A stretch of DNA of 64,000 nt from Opitutia bacterium (GCA_016217545.1 JACRHT010000012.1:682001-746000); one strand, 5' to 3'. Shown: positions 40,919 through 53,482, counted from the stretch's first letter. Made by a program: numbers and translations. The notes: a model not told the origin generated them from the sequence alone.

Positions 40919-41416
40919 TCAGGTGAAGATGATCTGGCCGCCCGCGGCCAATTCGTAGAAATCGCCGACGGTGAGAACTTTTTCCATGTGCGGCACGAAG
41001 TCGTCGTTCGTGAGGTGGAACATGTCGACCGTGGCCTTGCAGGCGTAGAGGTGGCCGCCGGCGTCGGAGATCATTTGCGTGAACTCGCTGACGGGCGGGA
41101 TATCGAGCGCCTCCATTTCCTTCTGCATCATTTTCGTCGCGAAGGCGGACATGCCGGGGACGGCGCCGAGAATGGTGGGCAAAGGAAAACCTTTCGCGTC
41201 GGGGATGCGCATCGCGGGGTTGCCGACAGTGGAGATCTTGAGCGTGTCCTGGTATTTTTTCAGGACAGCGTAGAGGCCGAAGAAGGTGAAGAAGAGGTTG
41301 GCCTCGATGCCCTCCATGCGGGCGCCGTTGGCCATGATGAGGCCGGGATAAACGCCGTCGAGCGAGCCGCGCGAGACGATGATCGAGACCTTTTTGATTT
41401 TTTCGGGTGAGGACAT
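40919..41416 (-). CDS. DsrE/DsrF/DrsH-like family protein
   Basis: A 165-residue protein, starting MSSPEKIKKVSIIVSRGSLDG, with the DsrE-fold features GLIMANGARMEGIEANLFFTFFGL, GAVPGMSAFATKMM, DAGGHLYACKATVDMF and a conserved Cys near residue 125. DsrE-like proteins carry persulfide sulfur as trimers or heteromers with TusE/DsrC. The tusE/dsrC-like gene is the next one upstream. The spacer between them holds a GTTCTC-type inverted repeat and a TGAGAGC spacer. Confidence 0.85.
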   Translation of the reverse strand: MSSPEKIKKVSIIVSRGSLDGVYPGLIMANGARMEGIEANLFFTFFGLYAVLKKYQDTLKISTVGNPAMRIPDAKGFPLPTILGAVPGMSAFATKMMQKEMEALDIPPVSEFTQMISDAGGHLYACKATVDMFHLTNDDFVPHMEKVLTVGDFYELAAGGQIIFT

Positions 41417-41427
41417 GGGGATGGGAA

Positions 41428-41457
41428 GCTGAGAGCTGAGAGTCTAGAGCTGAGAGC
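41428..41457 (-). repeat. TGAGAGC-type spacer repeat
   Basis: GCTGAGAGCTGAGAGTCTA then GAGCTGAGAGC: four heptamer-like units 12 bases upstream of the DsrE start. Confidence 0.8.
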
Positions 41458-41474
41458 GGGGGATAGGGCGGAGT

Positions 41475-41577
41475 GAATCGTTCTCGTTCTCTTACTCGTT
41501 CTCATTCTCCCGGAGATCGGCGGTGCGCTTCGAGGCGGGGAGAACGAGAAAGAGAACGAGGAACGAGAGCGAATCGC
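41475..41577. repeat. Dispersed inverted repeat, GTTCTC family (copy 1)
   Basis: Left arm words ATCGTTCTCGTTCTCTTAC..., right arm GAGAACGAGAAAGAGAACGAG...GAGCGAAT, about 35 unrelated bases between. A second copy is at 61198-61296. It ends flush against the dsrC-like stop codon. Confidence 0.85.
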
Positions 41578-41895
41578 TCAGATGCAGCCGTGGGGCTTTT
41601 TGATGCCGGCGATCTTCGCGGCCTTCTTGGCGGGGCCGCCGGGGAAGAGCTCGTAGAGCTCCTTCGTTGGCACGCCGCTTTCCTTGGTGAGCTTGCGCAT
41701 CGAGGGACCGTCGCCCTTCGTCTCGAATTCCTTGCGCATGTAATTCAGCACGACGAAGTGCCGTTCGGTGAGGGCGGCGATGCCTTCCTCGGTGGCGAGG
41801 GCTTGGGCGATGGTGGCGTCCCAGTCCTTGTAGTTGATCATGAAACCCTCGGCGTCGAAGTCGATGGGCTTGTTGTTGATGGTGCGGATGGCCAT
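41578..41895 (-). CDS. TusE/DsrC-like sulfur carrier protein
   Basis: A 105-residue DsrC/TusE protein. Features are GFMINYKDWDATIAQALA, EEGIAALTERHFVVLNYMRKEF, KGDGPSMRKLTKESGVPTKELYELFPGGPAKKA and the C-terminal KIAGIKKPHGCI. The penultimate Cys (CysA) is present, but the second Cys of the DsrC arm (CysB, 11 residues earlier) is replaced by Ala, as in TusE. It can carry a persulfide but should not form the DsrC trisulfide. It lies between the SQR-like and DsrE genes, suggesting a sulfur relay. Confidence 0.87.
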   Translation of the reverse strand: MAIRTINNKPIDFDAEGFMINYKDWDATIAQALATEEGIAALTERHFVVLNYMRKEFETKGDGPSMRKLTKESGVPTKELYELFPGGPAKKAAKIAGIKKPHGCI

Positions 41896-41954
41896 GGCGG
41901 GTGGTGTGGTTGAAAATTGAGTGATGAGAGTTGAGAGACGAAGAGGAGCGCGGC

Positions 41955-43193
41955 TCACGCGGCGGTGGTTTTCTTGCCGCTCATGCTGAAGGCGTGGCCG
42001 ACGGGCATGGGGCGCGCGGGGAGGAGCATGTTCCAATAGACCCAGCGGAACATGAGTTTCCCGAAGTGATTCAGGCGCGTCTCCTTGAGCAGCGACATCG
42101 GGCCAACGTGCGGGAGCGGGTAGTGGCCGGGCAGCGGCTCGACGTCGTAGCTGAAGTCGATGAGCAGCGCCTTGCCGTCGCCGGACTCGATGAAGCAGTT
42201 GGCGTGGCCGTCGAACTTCGCCTCGGGCGCGTTGCCGGCCACGACGCTGAGGATGTTTTCCATCAGCACGTCGGCTTGGAAGTGCGCGACCGAACCGGCT
42301 TTCGAGGAGGGCAGGTCGGTGGCATCGCCGAGAGCGAAGATGTTGGGCGCGACCTTGGAGACGAGCGTGTGCTTGTCGGTCGGGACGTAGTTGAGCTCGT
42401 CGCCGATGCCGGAAGCACCGATGACGGGATCGCCCATGTTGGTGGGCACCGTCACGAGCAGGTCGTAGGCGACCTCGCGCTCGTCCCAGGAGTGGATCTT
42501 CTTCGCCTCCTGATCGACGCGACCGAGGGCGAAGTCGGCGGTGAGGTGGATGCGACGTTTGTCCAGGAAGTCGCCGAGCAGTTCCGCGGCCTTCGGCTTG
42601 GTGAACGCGGCCGGGAGCGGCGTGACGTAGTCGATCTCGACTTTGTCGCGCATGCCTTTGGCGCGGAAATACGAGTCGGCGAGGAAGGCGAACTCGAGCG
42701 GCGCGACGGGGCACTTGATCGGCATCTCGGCGATGTTCACGACGAGGCGGCCGCCCTTGAACTGGTCGAGCTGGCGTTGGAGCGCGGTGCAGCCTTCGAG
42801 CGTGTAGAACTCGCCGACGGACTTGTGCCACTCGTCGCCCAGCATGCCCTCGTTCTGCGCGGGCACGGGCTGGGTGCCGGTGGCGATGATGAGGAAGTCG
42901 TAGGCGAGCACGTGGCCGCCCTTGAGGTGCACGCGGTTGTGGTCGGGTTCGATGCGCTCGATGAGCGCTTCGACGAAATCCACGCGCGGGTGCAGCGTCT
43001 TGCGGCGGGATTTGACGAGGTCCTGCGGTTCGTAGCCGTGGAACGGCACGAAGAGGAAGCCGGGTTGGTAAGGGTGGTCGTTGTCGCGATCGACCACGGT
43101 GATGCGCCACCCGGAGGAGGGCAGCGCGCGGGCCAGTTTGTTGGCCATGATGGTGCCAGCGGTGCCGGCGCCGAGGATCACGAAGTTTTTCAT
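41955..43193 (-). CDS. sqr: Sulfide:quinone oxidoreductase-like flavoprotein
   Basis: A 412-residue FAD/NAD(P)-binding oxidoreductase. It has an N-terminal dinucleotide fold FVILGAGTAGTIMANKL, the second fold LIIATGTQPV, NIFALGDATDLPSSKAGSVAHFQ (FAD C-terminal GD motif) and a membrane-facing tail with WVYWNMLLPARPM. Cysteines near residues 135, 161 (EMPIKCPVAP) and 328 fit SQR redox sites. The reaction inferred is sulfide oxidation to polysulfide or persulfide with quinone reduction at the inner membrane. Flavocytochrome c-like NADH dehydrogenases are similar in fold, but the neighbours (DsrC, DsrE, rhodanese) support SQR. Confidence 0.82.
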   Translation of the reverse strand: MKNFVILGAGTAGTIMANKLARALPSSGWRITVVDRDNDHPYQPGFLFVPFHGYEPQDLVKSRRKTLHPRVDFVEALIERIEPDHNRVHLKGGHVLAYDFLIIATGTQPVPAQNEGMLGDEWHKSVGEFYTLEGCTALQRQLDQFKGGRLVVNIAEMPIKCPVAPLEFAFLADSYFRAKGMRDKVEIDYVTPLPAAFTKPKAAELLGDFLDKRRIHLTADFALGRVDQEAKKIHSWDEREVAYDLLVTVPTNMGDPVIGASGIGDELNYVPTDKHTLVSKVAPNIFALGDATDLPSSKAGSVAHFQADVLMENILSVVAGNAPEAKFDGHANCFIESGDGKALLIDFSYDVEPLPGHYPLPHVGPMSLLKETRLNHFGKLMFRWVYWNMLLPARPMPVGHAFSMSGKKTTAA

Positions 43194-43230
43194 GGCGGGT
43201 TTTTCGTTGAGCGCGGGTGGGGAGGCGGCG

Positions 43231-44634
43231 TCAGAAGCGGTAGCTATACATCAGCTGGGCGTTGTTCTGCCCGTGCGTGATGTGGATGCCGTAGCCGTTG
43301 GTCTTGCCGACCTCGAAGCCGTGGGTGAACGAGAAGTCGAGGCTGGAGCGCTCGTCGAACTTCCAGCCGAAGCCGACCATCAGGTGGCGTTCGATCGTGG
43401 CCGGGAAGAGGCAGTTCAGGAACTTGTCCGGGATCGGGTCGCTCGAGGCCGCGCCGCCGAAGCGGAGCGTGAGCTTGTCGGTCGCCTGGTAGGCGGCGCC
43501 GAGCTGCGCGACGAGCTGGTCGTCCCAGTTCTGGAAGAGCACGGCGCTGAGCTGCTGGCCGGCGAAGTTGCCGTTGCTGGCGGCGGACGACGCGGTGAAG
43601 GTCATCGCGAACTGGTTCATGACGCTCGCCCAGTAGATTTGGCGGAGGTCGGCGGCGATGAGCCAGCGCTCGTTCGGGCGGTAGGCGAGGCCGGCGCCGA
43701 GCATGGCGGGCCACTCGAAATTGTTCACCTTCATCTCGCCGTTGAGCGTCTGCGCCATGCGGCCCATGCCGGGGACGTTGAGCTGGAAGCTCATCGCGGC
43801 GCGGCTCGTCTTGAGGTCGCTGAGCGAAGACTTGGTGTGGTAGGTGAGGCCGAGGGTGAGTTGCGGGGAGGCTTGGTAAAGGACGCCGATCTTGCCGGCG
43901 TAGCCGTAGCCCTTGGCCTCGCCGGTCATCGCGTTGCCGTTGGAGAAGTTGAAATACGCGTAGTCGACGTTCGTGCCGGCGGGCAGCGTGGCCATCATGC
44001 CGCTGAAGCTCTGGACGATCGTGCCGGAGGCGCGGCCGAATTGCTGGCTGGTTGGCATCACGAGGTCGAAGAACTGCGTGCCGCTCATGGCCATCTTGAG
44101 GTCCATGCCGGCCCACAGGAAATCGGCGGTGGCGGCGACGTGGAGGCGGTCGTTCACCTTCCAGACGATCGGGGCGATGACGCGGCCGACGGAGACCTCG
44201 GTGCGATTCTCGAGGCCGAAGCCGAGGCCGCGCCAGGAATTCGCGTCGTATTGGCAGCCCATGCCGCCCTGGCCGAAGATGCCGAGGCCATAAGTGAGGT
44301 CGCCCGAGCGCCGCGCGTAGCCGAAGGCCGGCATGTAGAACGCCGTGAGCTCCGAATCAGCCTTCGCTCCGGCGGGGTTGGTCGCCGTGATGTCAGGCCC
44401 GAGGATGCCGATGGCGACATCGAGGCGGGCGCGCTCAGCCATGAGGCCGAGCGTGGCCGGGTTGTTGATGACGGCGGCGGTGCCGTTGTCGAAGGCCATG
44501 GAGGTGCCGCCCATCGCCGTGGCGATGGGGCCGTAGCCTTCCATGTTCATGCCGTTGGTCGCGACCAGCGGGCTCGTGAGACCGACCGCCGCGAGCGTGG
44601 CCGCGAGGGGGAGAAGGGAGCGCAGGGTTTTCAT
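43231..44634 (-). CDS. OmpP1/FadL-family outer-membrane transporter
   Basis: A 467-residue protein. The signal peptide (MKTLRSLLPLAATLAAVGLTSPLVA) is followed by the FadL N-terminal plug-like segment NGMNMEGYGPIATAMGG, then SMAFDNGTAAVINNPATL, and a 14-strand barrel ending NAQLMYSYRF (C-terminal aromatic). Members import hydrophobic compounds such as long-chain fatty acids or aromatics. It is the first gene of the sulfur cluster (SQR start 38 bases after its stop), so it may pass sulfur compounds or hydrophobic substrates. The FadL call is firm; the substrate is not. Confidence 0.87.
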   Translation of the reverse strand: MKTLRSLLPLAATLAAVGLTSPLVATNGMNMEGYGPIATAMGGTSMAFDNGTAAVINNPATLGLMAERARLDVAIGILGPDITATNPAGAKADSELTAFYMPAFGYARRSGDLTYGLGIFGQGGMGCQYDANSWRGLGFGLENRTEVSVGRVIAPIVWKVNDRLHVAATADFLWAGMDLKMAMSGTQFFDLVMPTSQQFGRASGTIVQSFSGMMATLPAGTNVDYAYFNFSNGNAMTGEAKGYGYAGKIGVLYQASPQLTLGLTYHTKSSLSDLKTSRAAMSFQLNVPGMGRMAQTLNGEMKVNNFEWPAMLGAGLAYRPNERWLIAADLRQIYWASVMNQFAMTFTASSAASNGNFAGQQLSAVLFQNWDDQLVAQLGAAYQATDKLTLRFGGAASSDPIPDKFLNCLFPATIERHLMVGFGWKFDERSSLDFSFTHGFEVGKTNGYGIHITHGQNNAQLMYSYRF

Positions 44635-44727
44635 GGGCGGATGCCGTTTGGGGGGATTTGATCCGGCCTCCATTGTCGCACGAACCCCGCTCATCCGCTG
44701 CGCGCCCATTGGCAAAAGTGATGGCGT

Positions 44728-44760
44728 GAGCAAGTATATGCGCAAATGCTCAAATAGATA
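44728..44760. promoter_or_regulatory. Putative ArsR-type operator between FadL and chemoreceptor genes
   Basis: GAGCAAGTATATGCGCAAA followed by TGCTC, with GAGCA/TGCTC arms. It shares TATATGCGCA...AATGC with the palindrome at 55300-55330 beside arsR. It lies about 100 bases upstream of each divergent gene. Confidence 0.5.
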
Positions 44761-44841
44761 AGCACGGCTTGGGGGTGTTCTCCACCGTTCCGGCTCAAGT
44801 GAGGGTCCCGGTGTTCCGATGTAAGGGGAGGTCGTCACCTC

Positions 44842-46762
44842 ATGAGAAACCTCAGTCTCCGTCTCCAGCTGTTGCTGGCTTTCGGCGTCATCGCGTCCAT
44901 CGCGCTCGTCGTCGCCGGCATTGGCTACCTTGCCACCCACCGCGTCAGCGGTTACGTCAACCACATCGGAGAGCACACGATGCCCGCCATGGAGGGGCTG
45001 CTCGAATCCCGGTTCGAGCTCGAGAGCGTGCGGGTGGCCCAGCGCACGCTGCTGTCGCCCAATCTCAAGCCCGACGATCGGGCCCGACAGTTTACCAACG
45101 CCCAGGAGGCGCTGGAGCGCTACCGAAAGGAGTTCGCCGTCTACAGCGCGGAGGCGAAGAGCGGACCGCACGCCGGCGAGATCGCGCAGCTTGAGCGCCA
45201 GGTCGCCGACTGGCAGGAGGCGAACGACAAATTTTTCGCGACCGTGCACGCCCTCGAGCGCATGGACGTCACCAATCCCGTGGCACTCGAGGCGCAGCAG
45301 GAGGGCTTCCGGGGCGACCACCATCAGGCCATTGCGCGCGCGGCGACGCACATTTTCGGGGCGCAGGCCTACACCGGCGGCACTGATGCCACCGCCTGCC
45401 GCTACGGCAAATGGCTCTCCAGTTACCGCACCGCCAATCCCGCGATCAGCGGCCTCATGGAAAAATCCCGCGGGCCGCACGCGCGTTTCCACGCGGCCAT
45501 CGCCGCCATCCAGGCCAAGCTCTCCGCCGGCGAAACCGCGGAGGCGCAGAAAATCTACACCGAGAACCTCGTGCCTGCGGCCGACGAGACCATCGGCATG
45601 TTCGGCGCGCTCCTGGCCGAAACCGCCAAGGCCCGCGACATTTACGACCAGCTCGACCACATCACGATGACCGAAGTGCGCGAAAAGCAGAAGATCGTGC
45701 AGGCGTCCTACTCGGCGCTGGTTGCCGCCTCGCGAACGGAGGCGGATCGCGCGGTCGATACGGCGCAGGCGGACGCCCGTTCCTCCGGACGCGGGGTGGC
45801 GATCGCCACGCTCGCCGGCGTCGTGCTCGCGCTTGTGCTCGGGTTCGGCCTCGCCTTTTCGCTGTCGAACCGCATCGGCGCCGTCAGCGCCACGCTCGAT
45901 GCCGGTGCGGACCAGACCGCCGCGGCGGCCACACAGATTGCCGGCGCGAGTTCCAGCCTGGCCGAAGGTGCAAGCCGGCAGGCCGCGGCCCTCGAGGAAA
46001 CCTCCGCCACGCTCGCGGAGATTTCGAGCATGACCAAGCGCGCCGCCGATCACGCCCGCGAAGCGAAATCCATCGCCCGCGACGCGCGCGGCGCGGCCGA
46101 AACCAGCTGAGAGCGACGTCGCGCAGATGAGCAAGGCGATGGAGGACATCGGCCGCGCCACCCGCGAGGTCGAGGCCATCGTCAAGACCATCGACGAGAT
46201 CGCCTTTCAAACGAACATCCTCGCGCTCAACGCCTCCGTCGAGGCCGCGCGCGCGGGCGAAGCCGGCGCCGGTTTCGCCGTCGTCGCCGGCGAGGTGCGC
46301 ACGCTCGCCCAACGCGCCGCCGATGCCGCGAAGGACACCGCGCAGCGCATCACCGCCGCCAGCACCGCGAGCAATTCCGGCCGCGAATACGTCGGCCGGG
46401 TGCAGGGCCGCCTGACGGAGATCCTCGCGAAGACCCGTCAGGTCGACGAGGCGATGGAAGCGATCGTCGTGGCCGCCCGCGAGCAGGACACCGGCCTCAG
46501 CCAGGTAAACACCGCGATGGCCGAGATGGACAAACTCACCCAGGAAAACGCCGCGTCGGCGGAGGAATCCGCGTCGGCCTCCGAGGAATTGCACGCCCAA
46601 ACCGAGGAGTTGCGCGCGGCGATGAGCCGGTTGCACGCCATCGTTCGTGGCGTGCGTGCGGCGCAGACGGAGGACGCCGCGCACGCGGGCGCCGTGGCGG
46701 TGCCCTCGGTCAAGTCGCCCGTCCGCGAACCCGCGCGCGCCGCCGCCGTGGCCGCTCGCTAA
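44842..46762 (+). pseudogene. Methyl-accepting chemotaxis protein, frameshifted
   Basis: Two frames together form one chemoreceptor. The first (44842-46110) has TM1 (residues 8-30), a periplasmic helical domain containing a CZB-like zinc motif (DATACRYGKWLSS near residue 186, later ARFHAA), TM2 (about 317-340), no obvious HAMP, then the start of the MA domain ([17 protein letters not shown]). It stops at TGA 46108-46110. The second frame (46127-46762 and slightly upstream) carries the hairpin tip [17 protein letters not shown] and [18 protein letters not shown]. Restoring two bases (AGCGCTGAG for AGCTGAG) joins them. It could be a true pseudogene, a sequencing error or recoding. An ArsR-like site precedes it. 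Confidence 0.75.
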
Positions 46763-46783
46763 CGACGCGTGCGGCGAGCCCGC

Positions 46784-47404
46784 TCAGGCGGGCCGGCGCG
46801 CGAGGATCTGCACGACCGCGCTGCGTCCGGTGTGGCCGCCGCCCTCGTGCACGTCGCGCTCGAGTTCGCGTCCGATCTCGAACTTGAGCCCGGGTAACTC
46901 GGTGCGCAGCAGCTCGAGCGTGGGCAGCAACGCCGGGTCCTTCGGCCCGCCGGTGCCAAACGCGAGCTGCGCGGGCGTGTAGGCTTCCATCACGAAGACA
47001 CCGCCCGGGCGCAGACCTGCGGCGACTCGGGCAAGGACGTCGCGTCGCAGCTCCGGCGGCAAGTGCATGAAAATCGCCACGATGCCGCTCCACGCGCCGG
47101 GCGCGATGGCGTAGGCCGCGAGATCGGCCGCTTCGGTCGTAAGTGCGACCCCGCGTTGCGCGGCGAGCGCTTGCGCCTTCGCGAGTCCGGTTGCGGAAAG
47201 ATCGGTCGCGGTCACGGCGTGTCCGCGCGTGGCGAGGAAGACAGCGTTGCGACCCTCGCCCTCGGCGAGGCAAAGCACCGGGCCGGCGGGAATCCGGTCG
47301 GCGACGACGCGGAGAAAATCATTGGGCTCCGTCCCGAAGACGAAGTCCGGCGTGGAGTAGCGGTTGTCCCAGAATTCGGCGCCGTAAGCGGGGTTCAGTG
47401 CCAT
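46784..47404 (-). CDS. SAM-dependent methyltransferase (TehB-like)
   Basis: A 206-residue class I methyltransferase: AYGAEFWDNRYSTPDFVFG, motif I VLCLAEGEGRNAVFLA, SGIVAIFMHLPPELR, and GLRPGGVFVMEAYTP. The YSTPDFVFGTEPNDFL opening resembles TehB and thiol/tellurite methyltransferases, which detoxify metalloids or thiols by methylation. Its ATG lies inside the permease 3' end (10-base overlap), so it is the last gene of the efflux cluster. Substrate inferred only from context. Confidence 0.82.
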   Translation of the reverse strand: MALNPAYGAEFWDNRYSTPDFVFGTEPNDFLRVVADRIPAGPVLCLAEGEGRNAVFLATRGHAVTATDLSATGLAKAQALAAQRGVALTTEAADLAAYAIAPGAWSGIVAIFMHLPPELRRDVLARVAAGLRPGGVFVMEAYTPAQLAFGTGGPKDPALLPTLELLRTELPGLKFEIGRELERDVHEGGGHTGRSAVVQILARRPA

Positions 47405-48351
47405 GCGTTGAACACCCAACCCACAATCGTGGTGCCGACAAGCACGACGACGGAAAAAATCACGAGCAGGCGCACGGTCATCACGCTGCGCAGCATCACG
47501 AGCTCGGGGAGCGACACGCCGACGGCGGAGAGCAGGAACGCCAGCGCGGTGCCGAGCGGCACCCCCTTGGCGACGAAGGCCTCGAGGAGCGGCACGGTGG
47601 CGTTGGCGCTGACGTAGAGCGGCAGGCCGGCGAGCGAGGCCAGCGGCACGGTCCACGCGCCGCGGCCGGCGAAGAGCGATTGGAAGAAATTCTCCGGCAC
47701 GAAACCGTGGAGCCCCGCGCCGAGCACGAGCGCGCCGACGAGCCACGGCGCGATGTTGCGCAGGATGCGGCCGCTGGTTTGCGCGGCGTCGATGAGGCGC
47801 GCGCGCCAGCCTTCGGGCGGCATGTCGTCATCCTCCTCGCCGGTGAATTGAGCGTTCGGCTGCAGCCAGCGCTCGGCGCGCAACGCCCCGAGGAAGAGGC
47901 CGCCGCCGATGCCGAGGAGGATGCCGGCGGTGGCGTAGCCGAGCGCGAGTTTCCAGCCGAAGGTGGCGGCCATGATCGCGACCGCGATCTCGTTCACCAG
48001 CGGCGAGGTGATGAGGAAGGCGAACGCGACGCCGATGGGGAAACGCGCCTGCACGAAGCCGAGGAAGATCGGCACCGACGAGCACGAGCAGAACGGTGTC
48101 AGCGCGCCGAACAGCGCGGCCGCCGGATAGCCCAGCAGCCGGCCGCCGCGGCCTTCGAGCTTCGCGCGGAGTTTGTCGTGCGGGATGGCGCCGCGCACGA
48201 GCGCCATCAGGAACGAGACGCCGGCGACGAGCACGACGACCTTGAGCAGGTCGTAGACGAAAAAATGCAGCGCCGCGCCGAGGCCGCGCGCCGCATCGAG
48301 TGCGCACGCCGCGACGACGCGGTCAGCGATCCATTCTGCCCAGAACCACAT
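47395..48351 (-). CDS. ArsP-like permease (DUF318)
   Basis: A 318-residue protein with about eight helices. The family signature is ALTPFCSCSSVPIFLGFVQ (paired Cys in a helix), then GVAFAFLITSPLVNEIAVAI, and in the second half PLYVSANATVPLLEAFVAKGVPLG with FLLSAVGVSLPEL. ArsP exports trivalent organoarsenicals through its Cys residues; relatives may move other thiol-reactive species. It is next to a methyltransferase, which could supply a methylated substrate (inference). An acidic loop EEDDDMPPEG lies between the halves. Confidence 0.85.
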   Translation of the reverse strand: MWFWAEWIADRVVAACALDAARGLGAALHFFVYDLLKVVVLVAGVSFLMALVRGAIPHDKLRAKLEGRGGRLLGYPAAALFGALTPFCSCSSVPIFLGFVQARFPIGVAFAFLITSPLVNEIAVAIMAATFGWKLALGYATAGILLGIGGGLFLGALRAERWLQPNAQFTGEEDDDMPPEGWRARLIDAAQTSGRILRNIAPWLVGALVLGAGLHGFVPENFFQSLFAGRGAWTVPLASLAGLPLYVSANATVPLLEAFVAKGVPLGTALAFLLSAVGVSLPELVMLRSVMTVRLLVIFSVVVLVGTTIVGWVFNAWH

Positions 48352-48399
48352 GGTCGTAGTGAGATACGAGCCGCGGCGCGGGGCAACGCCGCGAGCCCG

Positions 48400-48594
48400 T
48401 CATTCCTTGGTCTTCAGGCCGCAGGTATTGATGCCGAGCGGCAGGTAGGCCGGGCAGAAGCCGAAGGCGGCGGTGAGCAGCGGCACGGCGCCGACGAGGC
48501 CCCACCAGCTTTTGAAGTAGTAGCCCGCGCCGAGAATGGCGCAGCCGAGGATGATGCGAACGATGCGATCGATGAAGCCGACGTTGGTTTTCAT
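48400..48594 (-). CDS. DUF2892 / YgaP-like small membrane protein
   Basis: A 64-residue protein: MKTNVGFIDRIVRIILGCAILG, two hydrophobic helices and GFCPAYLPLGINTCGLKTKE. It matches the DUF2892 domain (as in the YgaP membrane tail), with two conserved Cys. The family is linked to rhodaneses and sulfur transfer across the membrane. It lies directly downstream of a membrane rhodanese on the same strand, so the two may work as a split YgaP. Confidence 0.87.
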   Translation of the reverse strand: MKTNVGFIDRIVRIILGCAILGAGYYFKSWWGLVGAVPLLTAAFGFCPAYLPLGINTCGLKTKE

Positions 48595-48619
48595 TTTGTT
48601 TTTTGGGGGGAGGAGGAAA

Positions 48620-49021
48620 TCAGCGGTGTTTCGGCGAGCAGATGGGCCAGCCGGCCTTATCCCAGTCGCGGAGCGAGCCGGCGTTCACGGCGTCGAAGCC
48701 TTCCTTTTTCAGCGTCGAGGCGGCCATGCCGGAGCGCGTGCCAGAGGCGCAGTAGAGGAGGAGTTTCTTGCCCTTGTTTTTCTCGAGGAAGGCGCGCCAT
48801 TGCGTGCGCTCGCCGCGGAGGTCGCTGAGCGGCATGAGCGCGGCGGTCTTGGCGACGCCGCTGTGCCACTCCATCGGCTCGCGGAGATCGACGAGCACGG
48901 CGGTGCCGGCTTTGAGCGCGGCCTTGGCGTCTTCGAGCGGGATGCCGGGGCGCATCATGATGAGCTGGCGCACGACCATGAAGGCCATGAACGCGAGGAG
49001 GAGGAGGAGGAACCAGTTCAT
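48620..49021 (-). CDS. Membrane-anchored rhodanese-like protein
   Basis: A 133-residue protein: one N-terminal helix (MNWFLLLLLAFMAFMVVRQL) then a rhodanese domain with AVLVDLREPMEWHSG and the persulfide Cys in LYCASGTRSGMAAS. A second Cys lies near the end (PICSPKHR). ATG 49021 is used because the extra upstream codons are REP-derived. It partners the DUF2892 protein and sits in the RND cluster. Confidence 0.87.
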   Translation of the reverse strand: MNWFLLLLLAFMAFMVVRQLIMMRPGIPLEDAKAALKAGTAVLVDLREPMEWHSGVAKTAALMPLSDLRGERTQWRAFLEKNKGKKLLLYCASGTRSGMAASTLKKEGFDAVNAGSLRDWDKAGWPICSPKHR

Positions 49022-49057
49022 GCGAACGGAGAGAAGGAAGGTAGAGGTCGGCGTGCG

Positions 49058-49085
49058 GCGGGTCGCCTGCAAGCAGGCTCCTACA
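49058..49085. repeat. REP-like 28-base hairpin (identical to 53515-53542)
   Basis: GCGGGTCGCCTGCAAGCAGG followed by CTCCTACA: GCCTGC/GCAGGC stem and CTAC end. It lies between the rhodanese start and the RND stop. Confidence 0.92.
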
Positions 49086-49100
49086 TGGAACGATTGGGGA

Positions 49101-52459
<3,359 letters not shown>

Positions 52460-52463
<4 letters not shown>

Positions 52464-53482
52464 GGGGCGATCTCGAGCGGTTGACCTTCACGGAGTCCGG
52501 CCGGAGCGCGGACGATCACGGATTCGCCGACAGAGAGACCGGAGAGAATCTCGATGCGTCCGTCGTGGGCGGCGCCGGTTTTCACGAGGCGGAGCTCGGC
52601 GCGGTTGTTGATGGCAACAAAGACGTGCTCCAACTGGCCGGCGCTACTCAAGGCGTCGGCCGGCACGACGATCGCGTGCACGGTCGCGGAGGGAACGTGG
52701 ACGCGGACGAATTGGCCGGAGCGCACGGGCGCGTCGGTGGCGACGGCGAGTTTGGCGGTGACGGTGCGCGCGAAGGCGTCGGAGGCGGACGAGAGTTCGA
52801 CGATGTTGGCGCGGAACGTGGCGCCGGACTCGGCTTGCACGAGGAGCGCGTCGCCGAGTTTCACGTTGGCCGCGAGGGAGTCGGGGATGCCGGTCTCGAT
52901 CTGGAGGTCGCCCGCGCCCTCTACTTCGAGGAGCGGGTGGCCGGGCGCGGCGAGGTCGCCGGCGTGGACGAATTTGCGGGTGACGGTGCCGGCGAAGGGC
53001 GCGCGCAGCTCGGTGTAGCCGAGCATGGTCTCGGCTTCGCGCAGCATCGCCTCGGCGCCGGCGAAGCGGTCTTCGAGGCCGCGCACCATGTCGGCGGTGC
53101 TGGCGTTCTTGGCGAGGAGGTCGCGTTCGCGGGCGAGGTCGCGCTGGGCGACGTTGAATTGCGAGCGAGCTTGGGCGACGCGCGCGGAGATTTCAGCGGC
53201 GGAGATTTTCAACAGCACCTCGCCGGCGGCGACGCGTTGGCCGAGCGTGACGGGCAGGTCGGAGATGGTGCCCATGACCCTGGCGGCGAGTATCGCGCGC
53301 TCGGCGGGGCGGACGGTGCCGGTGACTTCGGTGAGGACGGGGGCGTCGATCGCGGCGGCTTTCGCGACGGACACGCGTGCGGTGGGGAGCGCGGGAGCGG
53401 CGGTCGCGGAATCAGCGCCGTGCTTCGCGCAGCCGGCGAGGAGCGCGAGGGCGAGGATGAGAGCGGTGGCGGGGAGTTTCAT
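52460..53482 (-). CDS. RND efflux periplasmic adaptor (membrane-fusion lipoprotein)
   Basis: A 340-residue HlyD/AcrA-type adaptor. The lipoprotein signal [22 protein letters not shown] (lipobox LAGC) is followed by lipoyl halves ([37 protein letters not shown]), the coiled-coil hairpin [22 protein letters not shown] and the beta-barrel ([29 protein letters not shown]). It bridges the RND pump and TolC. ATG 53482 is chosen because it begins the signal. Its stop overlaps the pump start by 4 bases. A REP-like element precedes it. Confidence 0.9.

Noticed and set aside
46100-46130. Programmed frameshifting in the chemoreceptor gene
   Set aside because: No slippery sequence or downstream structure typical of recoding is evident; a two-base deletion or sequencing error is simpler.
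43231-46191. A single 986-codon minus-strand frame covering the FadL gene and the chemoreceptor antisense
   Set aside because: Only the last 467 codons match FadL and begin with a signal peptide at 44634; the upstream part is antisense to the chemoreceptor.
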